A DNA stretch of 64,000 nt, from NCBI RefSeq assembly GCF_000218685.1, contig NW_006763303.1, positions 434,001-498,000 on the forward strand. Reading direction: 5' to 3'. A program made the position numbers and the translations under genes. This DNA comes from Serpula lacrymans var. lacrymans S7.9 (lineage: Eukaryota > Basidiomycota > Agaricomycetes > Boletales > Serpulaceae). The notes below the pieces were generated by a model. That model was given only the letters and a program-made list of their open reading frames with translations, had not been told where the DNA came from and did no database searches. Shown piece after piece: positions 11,674-22,876 of this stretch. The stretch's first letter is position 1, and each line of letters starts with the position of its first letter.

Positions 11674-13218
11674 CTTGATGGTCAAAGTTTCGAGAGGAAG
11701 TAAGGACCGTACTTGCGAAGACAATGACCGCTGGGTGGTGGGTACCTTATATATACCGCTTTACAGAATATGCAAGAGGCGCAAGGCATGTTGTGCTTCT
11801 ATGGTAGGCAATTCTATAATAGATTTGCGAATCCAGTCAATTGTGTCGATTCCCTTGGTAAAGTCTACTTGCTGCGCCGTTACACCCTAGATAACGAGAG
11901 ATCTGCAAGAAGACCCTGGGATTCACAATCTTTGCTGTTTGCATATGTCTGTGTATAAATGTAGATGAATCAATGATATGACAGATACGGACATATTTTG
12001 TGATACCCACTGGGTATTACAAGGAAAAACTCTCGGACAACCTAATAATTGTGAACGTCTGAAGCAGTGGCTCATTCCGCCAGGGCTTTCAGGTATCTAT
12101 ACACTGTGCTGCCCTGCCAGCCATATAGTTGCCCTAACTCCTATACCAATAAAGACAAGAACATTATCAACAAAAAACGAACAGTGTGCATAACCAACGC
12201 AGAACTTACCATCTTCAGCTATTCCCGCTACTTCCAGTCCCGTCATTCTAGTAGTAGAGATCGAGTAAAACTTACAATACAACTATGAAGATATGAAGAT
12301 ATAATGAGAAAATCATCTAGTCAAATCGCATGGAAAAGGAATGATGTTGACCATACATACTACATAGACAATCTTTCGAGCATCAACCATGTCATATGTT
12401 ATGATTGTTACTCAGTTAAAAAAGGACTAAAACCAAACAAATTTGAAATTTGGACTGACAATAACTTGTGTATTGTAGTTGGATATGGAAGATGCTCAAT
12501 TTACTGCCCAGCCTGGTGGTCGTCAGTAAAATCAATTTAGAGTATCATATGGAGGACTTGCCTATACTGAATTGACATAGAATATTGAACCCAACTTGGC
12601 CGAATCATGTTGTAAGCGTGGAAGTGATTTTGAAACTGTAACACCACAATGCAAAGTGCCGTTCACAGAAGCAGGATAACATGACCTTGGGCGTTATATG
12701 TACTACGCTAGTCTCAAAAGAGACAGAAGTCAGACATTTGGAGCCAATGGGTGGGTATAAAGGCCACATGCTCACCTACTATTGCAGAAGTCCTGAGTTA
12801 AAGTGCCAAAAAGAAAGACCCTGCTACAGATATCACATACTCGTTTCCCACTATTATCTTACTGACGGTTCAAAACTTTATGAAGGTGTAGGAATGAATA
12901 ACAAAAGTCATACAACGGCCTATCCACGTTCCTGAAGCTGTGAAATAAAAAGGTCATTCCATGCGTGCCAGCGTTCATGGTTGTCGTGTTGGTCCGCAAT
13001 GGGCCCATGGGAGAAACAGCTTCAAATCCAGTATGAACAAACGCCGTACATTTCCGTATTTCCCAGTAGCCTCGCGATCTAGTTTGAACAATTTAGCTCA
13101 GATAAGTCAACTGCACTGGATACAAGTTCGAAGCCCTGCTGGGAATAGTACCGTTTCCCTACATAATGCTCAACATTATCCACCTCGCATTACTTCACTA
13201 TCCATCCGTGTACCCTAG
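11674..13218. other. Intergenic region, no gene recognised
   Basis: This 1.5 kb stretch upstream of BTB2 and downstream of the SDR gene is AT-richer than its neighbours. It has only short open frames (for example 12681-12935 on +) that match no family I know. A weak Pol III A-box/B-box-like pair at 13093-13134 is too close-spaced for a tRNA. Confidence 0.55.
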
Positions 13219-14316
13219 TCATATACCATCGCGCTTCAAATCATCAGACCACGACTCGTACCCCGTAACGCTCTCCGTCAGATTTTCAATCTTCTGTTTA
13301 TAATTCTGGACGCAATCCTGGCCCAAAGGTAAACGTAGGGGAATTTGACCTGAATCTACGAGCTTGTAGATAGCACTGGCACCCTTGTTAACATCCCCTG
13401 GGAGAACTGCATCCAATATGTGTTTGCGGAAGATGGTCGTAGCAGAAGCGGGATCGGAATAGGCAGGATGTTGCGGCAGGACTAACGCGCTTGACATAAC
13501 GTTGGTATGGAAGATGCCTAGGTTGATTATACAAATCTACAACCAAGATAAAAATGAAAGCAAAAAAAACGTTGAGGCAAGGTCGTGACAAACCTTTATG
13601 TTCCAGGCAGGAAGTAACTCTCCAGCAAGACCTTCGCTGAAGCCCTCCAGTGCTATAGCAACCCATAAGCTGTGTTGTATTTCGATGAAGACAATACAAG
13701 CGTACCATGCTTGCTATATGTAGGTGTATCGAGCACGACAATCAGCAAGGCAGAAATTATCTTGAAAGAAACGAGGATCACCTGGCGCCGTAAAAGCTTG
13801 CTCCAGGCATCGGTATCAGTGCTGCCAAAGTAGAGGCTTGAAGCAAAATTCCTCCAATTCCTGGTTTGTTAACTTCACGGAAGAACTTGATAGCTCCTCT
13901 AGTGACATGAACTGCCCCCCAGAAGTTGACATCAAAAATAGTATGCGCAACATCGTCAGGAGTACCCTCGACTTCCGATAGGTGCCCATACCCAGCATTG
14001 TTGAAGACAACGTTAATTTGGCCAAACGTTTCCTTAGCACGCTCGAATGCCGCCTCGATGTCGCCATGCTTCGTTACGTCCACTCCAATGACGAGGAGTT
14101 TATCCTGGCCATACTTGATCTGGAGATCCGATAGGATATCGGGTTTGCGTAAGGTAGCTATGACTATCTCGCCATTCTTCAGAACGAGCTCTGTCACGGC
14201 TCTTCCAAAGCCAGATGATGTCCCAGTAACTGTGAGAAGATAATCATATGAATATTTACTTCTTGAGATCACTGGTTATTCCTGGACGTACTAAACCACA
14301 CACGAGGGAGCGTCAT
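13219..14316 (-). CDS. Short-chain dehydrogenase/reductase (classical SDR)
   Basis: Exons 14316..14292, 14229..13782, 13713..13706, 13652..13594 and 13536..13219 give 285 residues, a normal SDR length. The N-terminus reads MTLPRVWF-ITGTSSGFGRAV, with the TGxxxGxG NAD(P)-binding motif crossing the first intron. FNNAGYGH is the NNAG motif, the Ser in LLQASTLAAL fits the catalytic serine, and YGAS-K-HALEGF is the YxxxK pair. The Lys of YxxxK lies in an exon of only 8 bases. The sequence resembles the fungal SDR group that begins PRVWFITGTSSGFG; the substrate cannot be read from sequence. It sits between the two HET-BTB blocks, which may be chance. Confidence 0.88.
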
Positions 14317-14995
14317 GACCTGCAATTCAAATTATTGAGCTCTATATGGGCCAAGGCACTACATTAGAGTCCAAAAGTATTATTATTACTGAAATCACAC
14401 ACCTGAGTAGTACTTTTGCAAAGCTAAAGTAGCAGGAGAAATCCACCTTCAAGGATCCTACACGATGTTTATTGAGAGCAGAACTAGAGACTAGAGACGG
14501 CACCAGTTATATAGCCATCTACGGAAATCGGTTAGTGATAAACCGATGAAAAAGATAGTCAGGAAGTCTAAGCCTGTCACAGAAAAGAAATTTCTTACAA
14601 AGGCATGAGACCGTTACTCATTTAATAGTATTTAGCATTGAAAGATACATCTGTCAACTCAGATTAGCACTACAATTTTGCATTTGCGTCAGCCTGAGTA
14701 CATGTGCTAATGACCAGAACAGGAAATCTCCGAAATCGATATGGCACATCCCTCAAAGATACGACGCTCCGACCAGTCCAGGACCCCTGTTTGTCCCTAC
14801 CGAACCCTGATCACCTTCTTTTTCTGTAAAGACATCATGACCGCTTGCTGATCATACCTGGTGCAGGTCTCAGGAATAAGCCTTTGAAACGAACCTCAAA
14901 CTTGAACTGACAACAGACATCCACGTAGCTGAACACAAGCTTCGCTTTCCACCACTTCTGACCTGGTATACTAATGCCATCCCTTTCATCTAATC
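14317..14995. other. Intergenic gap between SDR promoter side and HET2 3' end
   Basis: About 680 bases. I see no open frame or repeat worth naming. Confidence 0.55.
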
Positions 14996-17856
14996 TTATT
15001 TCACGAACACCGTGTTCAGAGATTCTTCAAATGCTTCGTTAGAGCCAAAACGACGTTTGACCTGAATGATATCCTCTGTCAAAACCTTTCGGTATTGTTG
15101 CGTGTCTGAGCGCAACAGTCGCAAAAGGAGAGCCTGGTGTTGATAGTCCACCTTCGGTACTAGTTCATTCAATATGTTGAACCCGGCTGATTCTTTGCAA
15201 TCCAGGATTACTAGCCTCAACGAACGCGGAGTGGTTAACTCTTCTTCCGTCTGAATGATGACCTCCTCCAACATTTCCACTTGCAGTTTGTACGTGCGAA
15301 CACGACCTTTCTCCCCAATGATCCGGAAATCATTTATTTCGAGTAAAGGGAGCGAAAGTTTTAGTCCCCTCTGAGTCAACTCGAACGATGTCTGCGCACT
15401 TATGGCGGTCATGTGGCGTCGACGTAACGCAGAAAGCACCCAGCGAGGAATGTTGATAGCATCAAAGTACTCGTTGGTATCCTGACGAACGCGTGCTTGT
15501 ATAGCAAGATGGCATTGTCCCAGCTTAGGATCCAACTCTTTTATGGTAGTATCAATTTTTCGAGAGGCTTTGTCAATGGCAGGGTCGATGGCAGCTTTGA
15601 TGTGAGCACGAACATGCCTTGTGAGGTCATCATCGTTATCAACATTCAGTCCAAGGTCTAAGTCAGACACGAGAGCTGAACCCATACCCGATACGACTGC
15701 CAAATCTGTGGTCATGTCACCACACACCACAGCGATGGGTAAATCATTGGTCTGGTTTTTCGATAAAATAAAACAATTTTGCTGGTTCCCCTCGATGACA
15801 TTGAATTCGGAATGGGCTGGGGTGCGCCGGGAAAAGAATGTTTCCTCTGTGAACGCCAGACTGAGAGTGTTATGTTGGAACTTGTTGAACTCCTCGTCTG
15901 GTGCAAAGTTTCCATCGTCGTCATAAGGTCCGTCTCTAGGAGCATAATTGCTATTCCCGTCCACATTGCTATTCCCTTCCACATTACTATTCTCTTCCAC
16001 ACTGCCGTCCGGTTCATCCTCCCGGGCGTTAGGGTAATACTCGCCCTCCCCACCGTATTGACTATCTTCGTTGGGGCAATACTGACTCCTCCCGTCGTCA
16101 GTAAATTCTACCTCCCTATCATCTTCGGTGGACCCATCAATGGACCGATCATATCCGTTCGTCACCGCTCGACTATCACCATCTACGCTGTCGCCATTGG
16201 TAAACACTCCCCCCCTACCTCCGCGTCCAGCGGATCGCTGGCCACCTCGGTTGTCAACAAGTTGACGATCATTACCCAAAACGAGTTGATTGCCACGATT
16301 TCCACCATTCACGACTCGACCATTGCCATTCATAAAGACCTCGCTATTCCCGCGGCCATTGCCCCACTGACCCCTGTCGTCAATGTCCCAATGCCCTTCA
16401 TCCTCGCTATCCCACTCGCTTTCGTCGTCGTCATCGTCGTCATCGTCGTCATCATCATCTTCCTCCTCTTCTTCATTCCGGTATCCTTCCGACCACGGTG
16501 CTTGTGATGGTTTGAATAAGGCATTTTGACCTCGCGCCTCGGCTTTTTCAGAGCTTTGGCATGCATTTATCAATGGCAATGAATAAGTGCAAACAATACT
16601 CGAACTTACCTCTGCAAGAGAGAAAGACTGACCATGTTCACCTGAAGTTCCTTCACGAAGTGAACAAGCGCTCCTGGAGTATTCGTGGCTTTTTCCTGGA
16701 ACTCAGACACATTGGTAAGATGAAGTCGACCAGGGCGTTGTAAGACGATAGAACGACGATTTCCATACTGGAATACAGTCATTTGTTTGCCACGTATGTA
16801 ATTAGAGGCACAGAATTGCTGCCATTCGCTCCAGACGTCTTCAGAAGCCATGTCTGCAGCTACCATTAACTGAATGTTGGTGATGGCTTTGGCGTCAGCT
16901 GGATATCGAGAAAAACATTCTGGACCTGCAGCGATGGCGCTGTTGTATTTCGAAGGTTCCCCCTTCCACAGGAATAAGCCCCAGTCATTAGTGTTGCGGA
17001 CAATCTCCACCTGCAACCTATAGAAAGCCCTTTGTCCCTCCCCATAAGAGATCGACAGGCTGACGTCGAGGATACCGATCAAACAGTATGCCATATCCTC
17101 AACACGAGTCGTTTTTCTTTTCGATGCCCAGTTTAGCTTCTCTCGTATCCTATCTGTGCTCGGCTCGAAATTCTCCAGATCATCCACTGGAATTCCCGTC
17201 ACGGCACGTAAGACTTGCAGTACTTCATCATCTCTTTTATCGTTAAAGTTGTCAGTTAGAGGTTTCCAACCTTTGACGAAGAATTTTAGTCTCTGCGGCG
17301 CCAGCAGCTCTTGTAAAGTCCACCCGCGAGAAAACCACTCTGATCGATGCCAATCGCGTGGTCCCGTCACATCTCCCAAATATGCTATGCACACCTTGGC
17401 ATTCTGATACCAAGTGAACATAGAACGGATAGACTCTTCGAGATCCGCACTACTGCCCTTGTCGATGCAGCATGTGTCCGACCAGCCCCACTCACACTCA
17501 AAACCCTCGGTTGCCTCAGTGCAAAAACCTTCCAGTTTCTGAAATCCTGCACTAGCCTGTATATCCGGGGTCAAGTTTTGGATATCTTTAAAGGTGGGTT
17601 CGCCTTCGTCAAGCCATCTGTGTGAAAAGATGGCATATCCAAGTGCCTTTCGCATTTCATTTCTGACGTCCTCCTCTATATCCTTCATCCGCCTGCCCTT
17701 GTATTTCTCTTCCATCTCTTCAATCAACGGTGAAATGGTTCTTCTGACAGCATCCCTTCGCATGAGCTTCATCTCCGGAAGATAAAGAAGGTAGATCGGA
17801 ATGGCATTGAAGACATATTCGTCAAATATACCACGAATTTCTTTCTGCAGGCTCAT
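14996..17856 (-). CDS. HET-domain protein, copy 2, with acidic low-complexity insertion
   Basis: Exons 17856..16610 and 16553..14996 with a 56-base intron (GTAAGT...AAAG) give 934 residues. The HET domain matches copy 1: YAIFSHRW, WSDTCCIDKGSSADLEESI, FTWYQNAKVCIAYLGDV, WFSRGWTLQELLAPQR, then MAYCLIGILDVSLSISYGEG. The intron sits at the corresponding place, after the HET half. The second exon begins with about 230 residues absent from or unlike copy 1: runs of Glu and Asp, Gly/Asn-rich stretches, and repeats such as NSNVEGNSNVDGNSN. The shared C-terminal half then resumes (GMGSALVSDLDLG, FELTQRGLKLSLPLLEI, GFNILNELVPK). The likely role is non-self recognition or incompatibility, inferred from the domain. 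Confidence 0.88.
16020..16500 (-). repeat. Acidic and Gly/Asn-rich low-complexity tract of HET2
   Basis: The + strand shows long runs of cgt/cgtc-type triplets (16420-16470), which encode poly-Asp on the minus strand. Gly-Asn-Arg-rich sequence follows. Copy 1 lacks this tract, so it was gained here or lost there after duplication. Confidence 0.75.
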
Positions 17857-18922
17857 CTTAGAGTAGAGGAGTGTATGACGTTGCGAAAGACGAGGTATGA
17901 CAGTATGGGGGGATTCGTAACTGGTAGATAAAGAACCGATGTATACCCCCCTTTAAGTAGCGTAGCTTCATCTTGATAACATCTATTGGACAGTGGCGGC
18001 GCCATTTTTGATAGGGCAGTAAAGACAGTCCAAGTGGGTGAACCCTGAGACCTGGTGAACGAGTTTTCGGCGCATGCTTGCCTAACTCATTGGTATCTGA
18101 CCATGAGTGAGCCAGAATAACTACATTTCGGTGTTGCGCAACTTGATAAAGACTACCTTGAGCTGGTTGCCTATCTAAATGACCGCCAGTAAAATCTGAG
18201 GCCAGTGTTTGTCAGGCTAAGGACTAACTTTCCCTAGTTAAAATGAACTCAACCAGACCAGAATTAGATTGGCAGCGGTCTTGGAACAGCTGTTGTCCTC
18301 CGAGCAGGTCTGTATAATAATACGCCTTCTGATGCTTTGCAGTACTGGTCTGATAGCTTCGATGATTCAAAAAGGGAAGAATCCAGATGATTCCGCTGAT
18401 GTGTAGATTCGGGGCTCACTTGTCAAATGCAAAAGCTGGGCCAGGGGTATCTTCTATGTTGCGTTTGTCCATCTATTATCAGAGGCACACCAATAATGGT
18501 TGATATTTTCAAAGTGTACTGGGATGAGAAACAAACGAAAGTTAGGAAAACGAATGATACACTGGCAGCGACCAAAACTTGAAAATGGATGGCAATAGTA
18601 GATCAGCAATCACGTGACCGCGTTAAGGGTGCGACACGCGACTACCACGTTTTCAGTGGTATTCATCCAACAATGGATACGAATGGTTAGTAAAGTTCGA
18701 TAGACACATGGAGGGCAGAACTCAAGTCCTGAGGAATGACATCAGGAAGCGACGTTCAATATTCGGTTCTAGTAGTTCATTGGAGGAGTACAAAAAAAGT
18801 ACATGAAGATGTCATCGCTAAAAGACGTGCTATGTTACGAAAAAGACCCTACCAAGATCCCCATGCAAATACTTTGTTATACACCTTATTTCTATATGGA
18901 CGAGTTCTGCATGTGGTGGGAT
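17857..18922. other. Intergenic region with left part of the BTB tandem unit
   Basis: About 1.07 kb upstream of HET2. From about 18790 it matches the sequence at 21005-21205, so it forms the 3' flank of the first BTB duplication unit. No gene is seen. Confidence 0.55.
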
Positions 18923-20549
18923 TTACTTGAAAGTACGTGTGTTTCCTTTCTTAACCCCCATACGAGGTGGTGGGGTGGTGTAGGTGCGAGCTTCAACTTC
19001 ACAGCTAACCGGCTCTTCCGGCGCCAAATAGTAGTCTCTCCGAACTCTTTGACAAATACCGAGGATGATCTGCTCCCCTTGCAAAAGTTCGCCCCTAGAT
19101 ATTTGCTTCGCCAGACTCGGTAGTCCATCTTCCACGAAAGTAGAAGCAAAGTTGCTATGCAAAACGTCAAGTTGCATAGCCAAGATCTCAGGATACCTAC
19201 ACGAGGTATGTCATACGTAAGATTTTCAGCTCACACATCCTGAATGGTACTTACTTGGCTGTCAAAGATGAAGTTAGCTCCCGAAGAATGTTCTGGCCGC
19301 ACAACCCTGCACGAATCGCGTCGAATGCAAGGCGTTTCAGCGACTCCAAGCCAATCTAAAGAACGGAATCTGTCAGTCACTACCACTTCACTATGACCAC
19401 GTAGATAAACGAACTTTTGAGGCGAGACGATACATAGATTTTGGAGAACAAGTCAGGGGGCCATGAGGGTCGGTGGCTAGAGATAATGAGGGGGTGATGT
19501 CCGGCTCTGCATCCGCTTTTGAGATCTTAGATTTTAATGGCTTAAATTTTATCTTGTCCATGTACAAGTAGAGCAACAGCGCCTGCCAACTGGAATTTAT
19601 TTGAATGGAAAAACCATGGATGAGAAATGAGAAAACATACGTCTTGAAAGCAGTATCGTTAACAAAAATTTTGCGGCTCTGAGCATTACGCCCGACCTCA
19701 CGCGAGAGGCCCAAAGCAGGTATCTTTGGCAAGTATATGTCTAAACTGGGGACACTACAGAAGTGGGATCAACGATGTGCTGCTCGATGTGTTATGTCAC
19801 AAAGCTATACCTTTTGTGGTCCGTAAAAATATCTTGTGCATCTCCTGATATGTCATATTCTCTTTCCAAACTTCACATCTCGTTAGTGAGTGTCTACTAG
19901 CTGTCACAGGCACGGAACACCATACCTCTCTTGACTCATGCAGGAGTCGACTAAATCATCGATGTCGCCGTGGTGGTTTTCAGAACGAGAACTAGAAAAA
20001 AAGATAAATAAAAATACTGGGGTGATAAGTCAGACAAACCCTTTCTCTGTAAATTGACACCATCATATGAAAAAAAAATTAGTTGCTTGGACTGAAGTAG
20101 AGGGTTATCATATGGACTACCTTGCGAAATGGAATTTTTGGGCAAGCCTGGTGTTACAATAGCTTGGATAGAGGGGTCATCCTCGTCCTCAAGATCGCTA
20201 TCAGACGCATAGCCATAATCCTCGAAAGATGTTTCGCTGTATACAGGGTGATTGACATCGAAGTCGACTAAAGTTTTGTTGGATGGCAGATTGTTGCTGT
20301 TCAAGACTTTACCCGAGGTCAGAGATGTACGACGATAATAAGAAATACAGTCTACTTACGACTAGCGAAATAATCTGAGCTTTCCGACAGTAAAACGTTA
20401 TTGGCGAACAACGCGCGTGGACGGCCAACTTTTCGAGAGCTACAACATCTAGCGGAATATAGATGAAATTGAGTATCAATCAGTTCTTCGCCGAGAAGAG
20501 ATTTTTTCAATAAGCCTTCAATTCTAGAGTGTGTTGTTGACACCGTCAT
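18923..20549 (-). CDS. BTB/POZ-like protein, copy 3
   Basis: Exons 20549..20360, 20306..20121, 20046..20040, 19991..19926, 19870..19811, 19754..19641, 19589..19415, 19355..19255 and 19196..18923 give 390 residues, all in frame. They include a 7-base microexon. Parts in order: SLLGEELIDTQFHLYSA and GRPRALFANNVLLSESSDYF, the linker DYGYASDSDLEDEDD, FVNDTAFKT, WQALLLYLYMDKIKFKPLKS, CSPKSMYRLASK, ESLKRLAFDAIRAG, and MAMQLDVLHSNFAS. The linker between exons 2 and 4 is divided into more exons than in copies 1 and 2. The start at 20549 is chosen by alignment with copy 4; an in-frame ATG lies at 20591. The protein-interaction role is inferred from the fold. Confidence 0.78.
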
Positions 20550-21196
20550 TGTTGAACGTTGCAAATGTGGATTTTTACCAAGGGAAGGCAAAACGAGTTG
20601 GCCACGTTGCTACTGGTAGTGAATAGGACCATATTTGGGTTGCGTGTACCTATTTACACCCCATTACAATAGGGGCTCAAAGTTTAGCGCTCGTTGAGCG
20701 CTGAGCGCATAGCACAGACGCCTATGTTAAGTAGGGTACTTAGCTGACAGGTCCTAGCTGTGTTCGCCGCACTCGTTCAAGGCTTATTCCATATCACTAC
20801 TTAGCTTTACAACCAAAGGCAAAACCTTCTCGTCAGTGCCGCAGGATCATTCGATAGCCTGATTCACTTGCTTATGAGTCCGTGGAAGAGCTAGAGTAGG
20901 CCAGCGTATATATTTACACATGCGACGACTGTTCTACTCGAAGATCAGCCTGGGTGACTGAGAGTTTGTCACTTTTGTCACGTCACTATCACGCCAGCTG
21001 CAACGGTAGTGCACAAAAAAAAACGTCGAAAGTGCCATTGCCAAAAGACGCGCCAGTTTACGAAGTGAATCCACCAAGATCTGCGTGCAATACTTTGCTA
21101 TATACCATATTTCTATATCAGCACGTGATAACGCACGAGGGATTTTTCTCTCCATAAGTTTTAAGGACGAGTTCTGCAGGGGGTAGGATTTACTTA
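20550..21196. other. Gap between BTB3 and BTB4 containing the duplication joint
   Basis: The 5' flank of unit 1 (to about 20995) meets the 3' flank of unit 2 here. No gene or inverted repeat is seen at the joint. Confidence 0.55.
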
Positions 21197-22876
21197 CTAC
21201 CACGTGCTCTTTCCTTTCCTAACTTTTGTACGAGGTGGTGGGGAGCAGGGGCGAGGTTCATCTTTGAAGTAAACCGGCGCTTCCAGACACGCGGGCGTTG
21301 CGAAGACCGGCACTGGAGGATAGTGGTCTCTCCGAACTCTCTGATGAATCCCGAGGATAATCTGCTCCCCTTGCAAAAGTTCGCCCCTCGAGATCTGCTT
21401 TACCAGACTCGGTAGTCCATCTTCCACGAACGGAGAAGCAAAGTTGCTATGCAAAACGTCAAGTTGCATAGCCAAGATCTCAGGATACCTACACGGGGAG
21501 CGTGATATGTAAGGACTTGTGTCAACAACAAATCACACAAGCCACATGGGCACTTACTTGGCTGTCAAAGGTGAAGTTAGCTCTCGAAGAATGTTCTGGC
21601 CGGACAAGCCTGCACGAATCGCGTCGAATGCGAGGCATTTCAGCGACTCCAAGCCAACCTAAAGGACGAAATCTGTCAGCCACTACCACTTCACTATGAC
21701 TACATACAAAAACGAACTTTTGAGGCGAGACGATACATAGACTTTGGAGAACAAGACAGGGGGTCATGAGGATCGGTGAGTGGTGGGAATGACGAGACGA
21801 CATCCGCCTTTGCATTGCCGATAACCGTGACTATCGAGGACCCAGATTTCAATGGCTTGAATTTTATCTTGTCCGTGTACAAATAGAACAAGAGTGCCTG
21901 CCAACTAGAATATTTTTGAACGCAAGATCATGGGGTAGAAAAGATAAAGCATACGTCTTGAAAGCGGTATCGTTGACGAAGAATTTACGGCTCCGAGCAT
22001 AACGCACGGCCGCACGCGAGAGGCCCCAAACGGGTATCTGTGGCAGGGGTGCGTCTAAGCTGGAGATACGAGATACGAAAGAAATGGGATCAGTGGTGTG
22101 TGATTTGATGTACTTTGTTATAAAACTATGCCTTTTGTGGTCCATAAAAATGTCTTGTGTATCTTCTGGTATGTCATATTCTCCTTCCAGACTTCACATC
22201 CCGTTAGTGAATGCGTGATAGTTGTCACTCCTCATCATACCTCCCTTGACTCATGCAGGAGTCGACTCCATTGTCGATGTCGCCGTGGCGGTTTTCACAA
22301 CGAGAACTGGAAAAAAAGATAAATACAAATACTGGGGTGATAAGTCAAACGAACCTTTTCTCTGTAAATTGACACCATCATATGAAAAAAATTGAATCAG
22401 TTGCTTGGACTGAAGTAGAGCGTAAAAATATAGGACTACCTTGCGAAATGGGAACTTTGGAAAAGCCTGGTGTTACAATAGCATGGATAGAGGAGTCATC
22501 TTCGTCCTCAAGATCGCTGTCAGATGCATAACCATAATCCTCGAAATATGTTTCGTTGCAAATGTCGTGATTATCTTCAAAGTCGACTAAAGTTTTGTTA
22601 GCTGGCAGATTATTACTGTTCAAAACTTTATAGCGTAAAATGAGGTCAGAAATATACGACTATAATAAAGAATGCAGTTTACTTACGACTAGCGAAATAG
22701 TCTGAACTCTCCGACAGTAGAACGTTATTGGCGAACAATACACGTGGACGGCCAACTATACGAGAACTACGCGATCGAGTGGAAAACAGATGGAATTGGG
22801 TATTGATGAGCCCTTCGCCAAGAAGAGACTTTTTCAGTAAGCCTTGGATTCTAAAGTCTTTTATTGACATCGACAA
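21197..22876 (-). CDS. BTB/POZ-like protein, copy 4
   Basis: Exons 22876..22687, 22625..22440, 22361..22355, 22306..22241, 22191..21955, 21904..21718, 21658..21558 and 21488..21197 give 421 residues. The sequence is close to copy 3 throughout: GRPRVLFANNVLLSESSDYF, DYGYASDSDLEDEDD, FVNDTAFKT, KIKFKPLKS, MAMQLDVLHSNFAS. The 7-base microexon is conserved. Where copy 3 has a GT-AG intron (19755-19810), copy 4 has GC at the donor position and an open frame straight through. I kept this stretch as coding; a GC-AG intron is the alternative and would shorten the protein. The second Met (22870) is an alternative start. Confidence 0.75.

Noticed and set aside
13093..13134. A-box and B-box-like strings suggesting a tRNA or SINE head
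   Set aside because: Spacing of about 30 bases leaves no anticodon arm, and there is no tail or target duplication.
15779..16507. 242-codon + open frame opposite the HET2 insertion
   Set aside because: It is the complement of the acidic low-complexity tract, which yields Ile/Val-rich nonsense.
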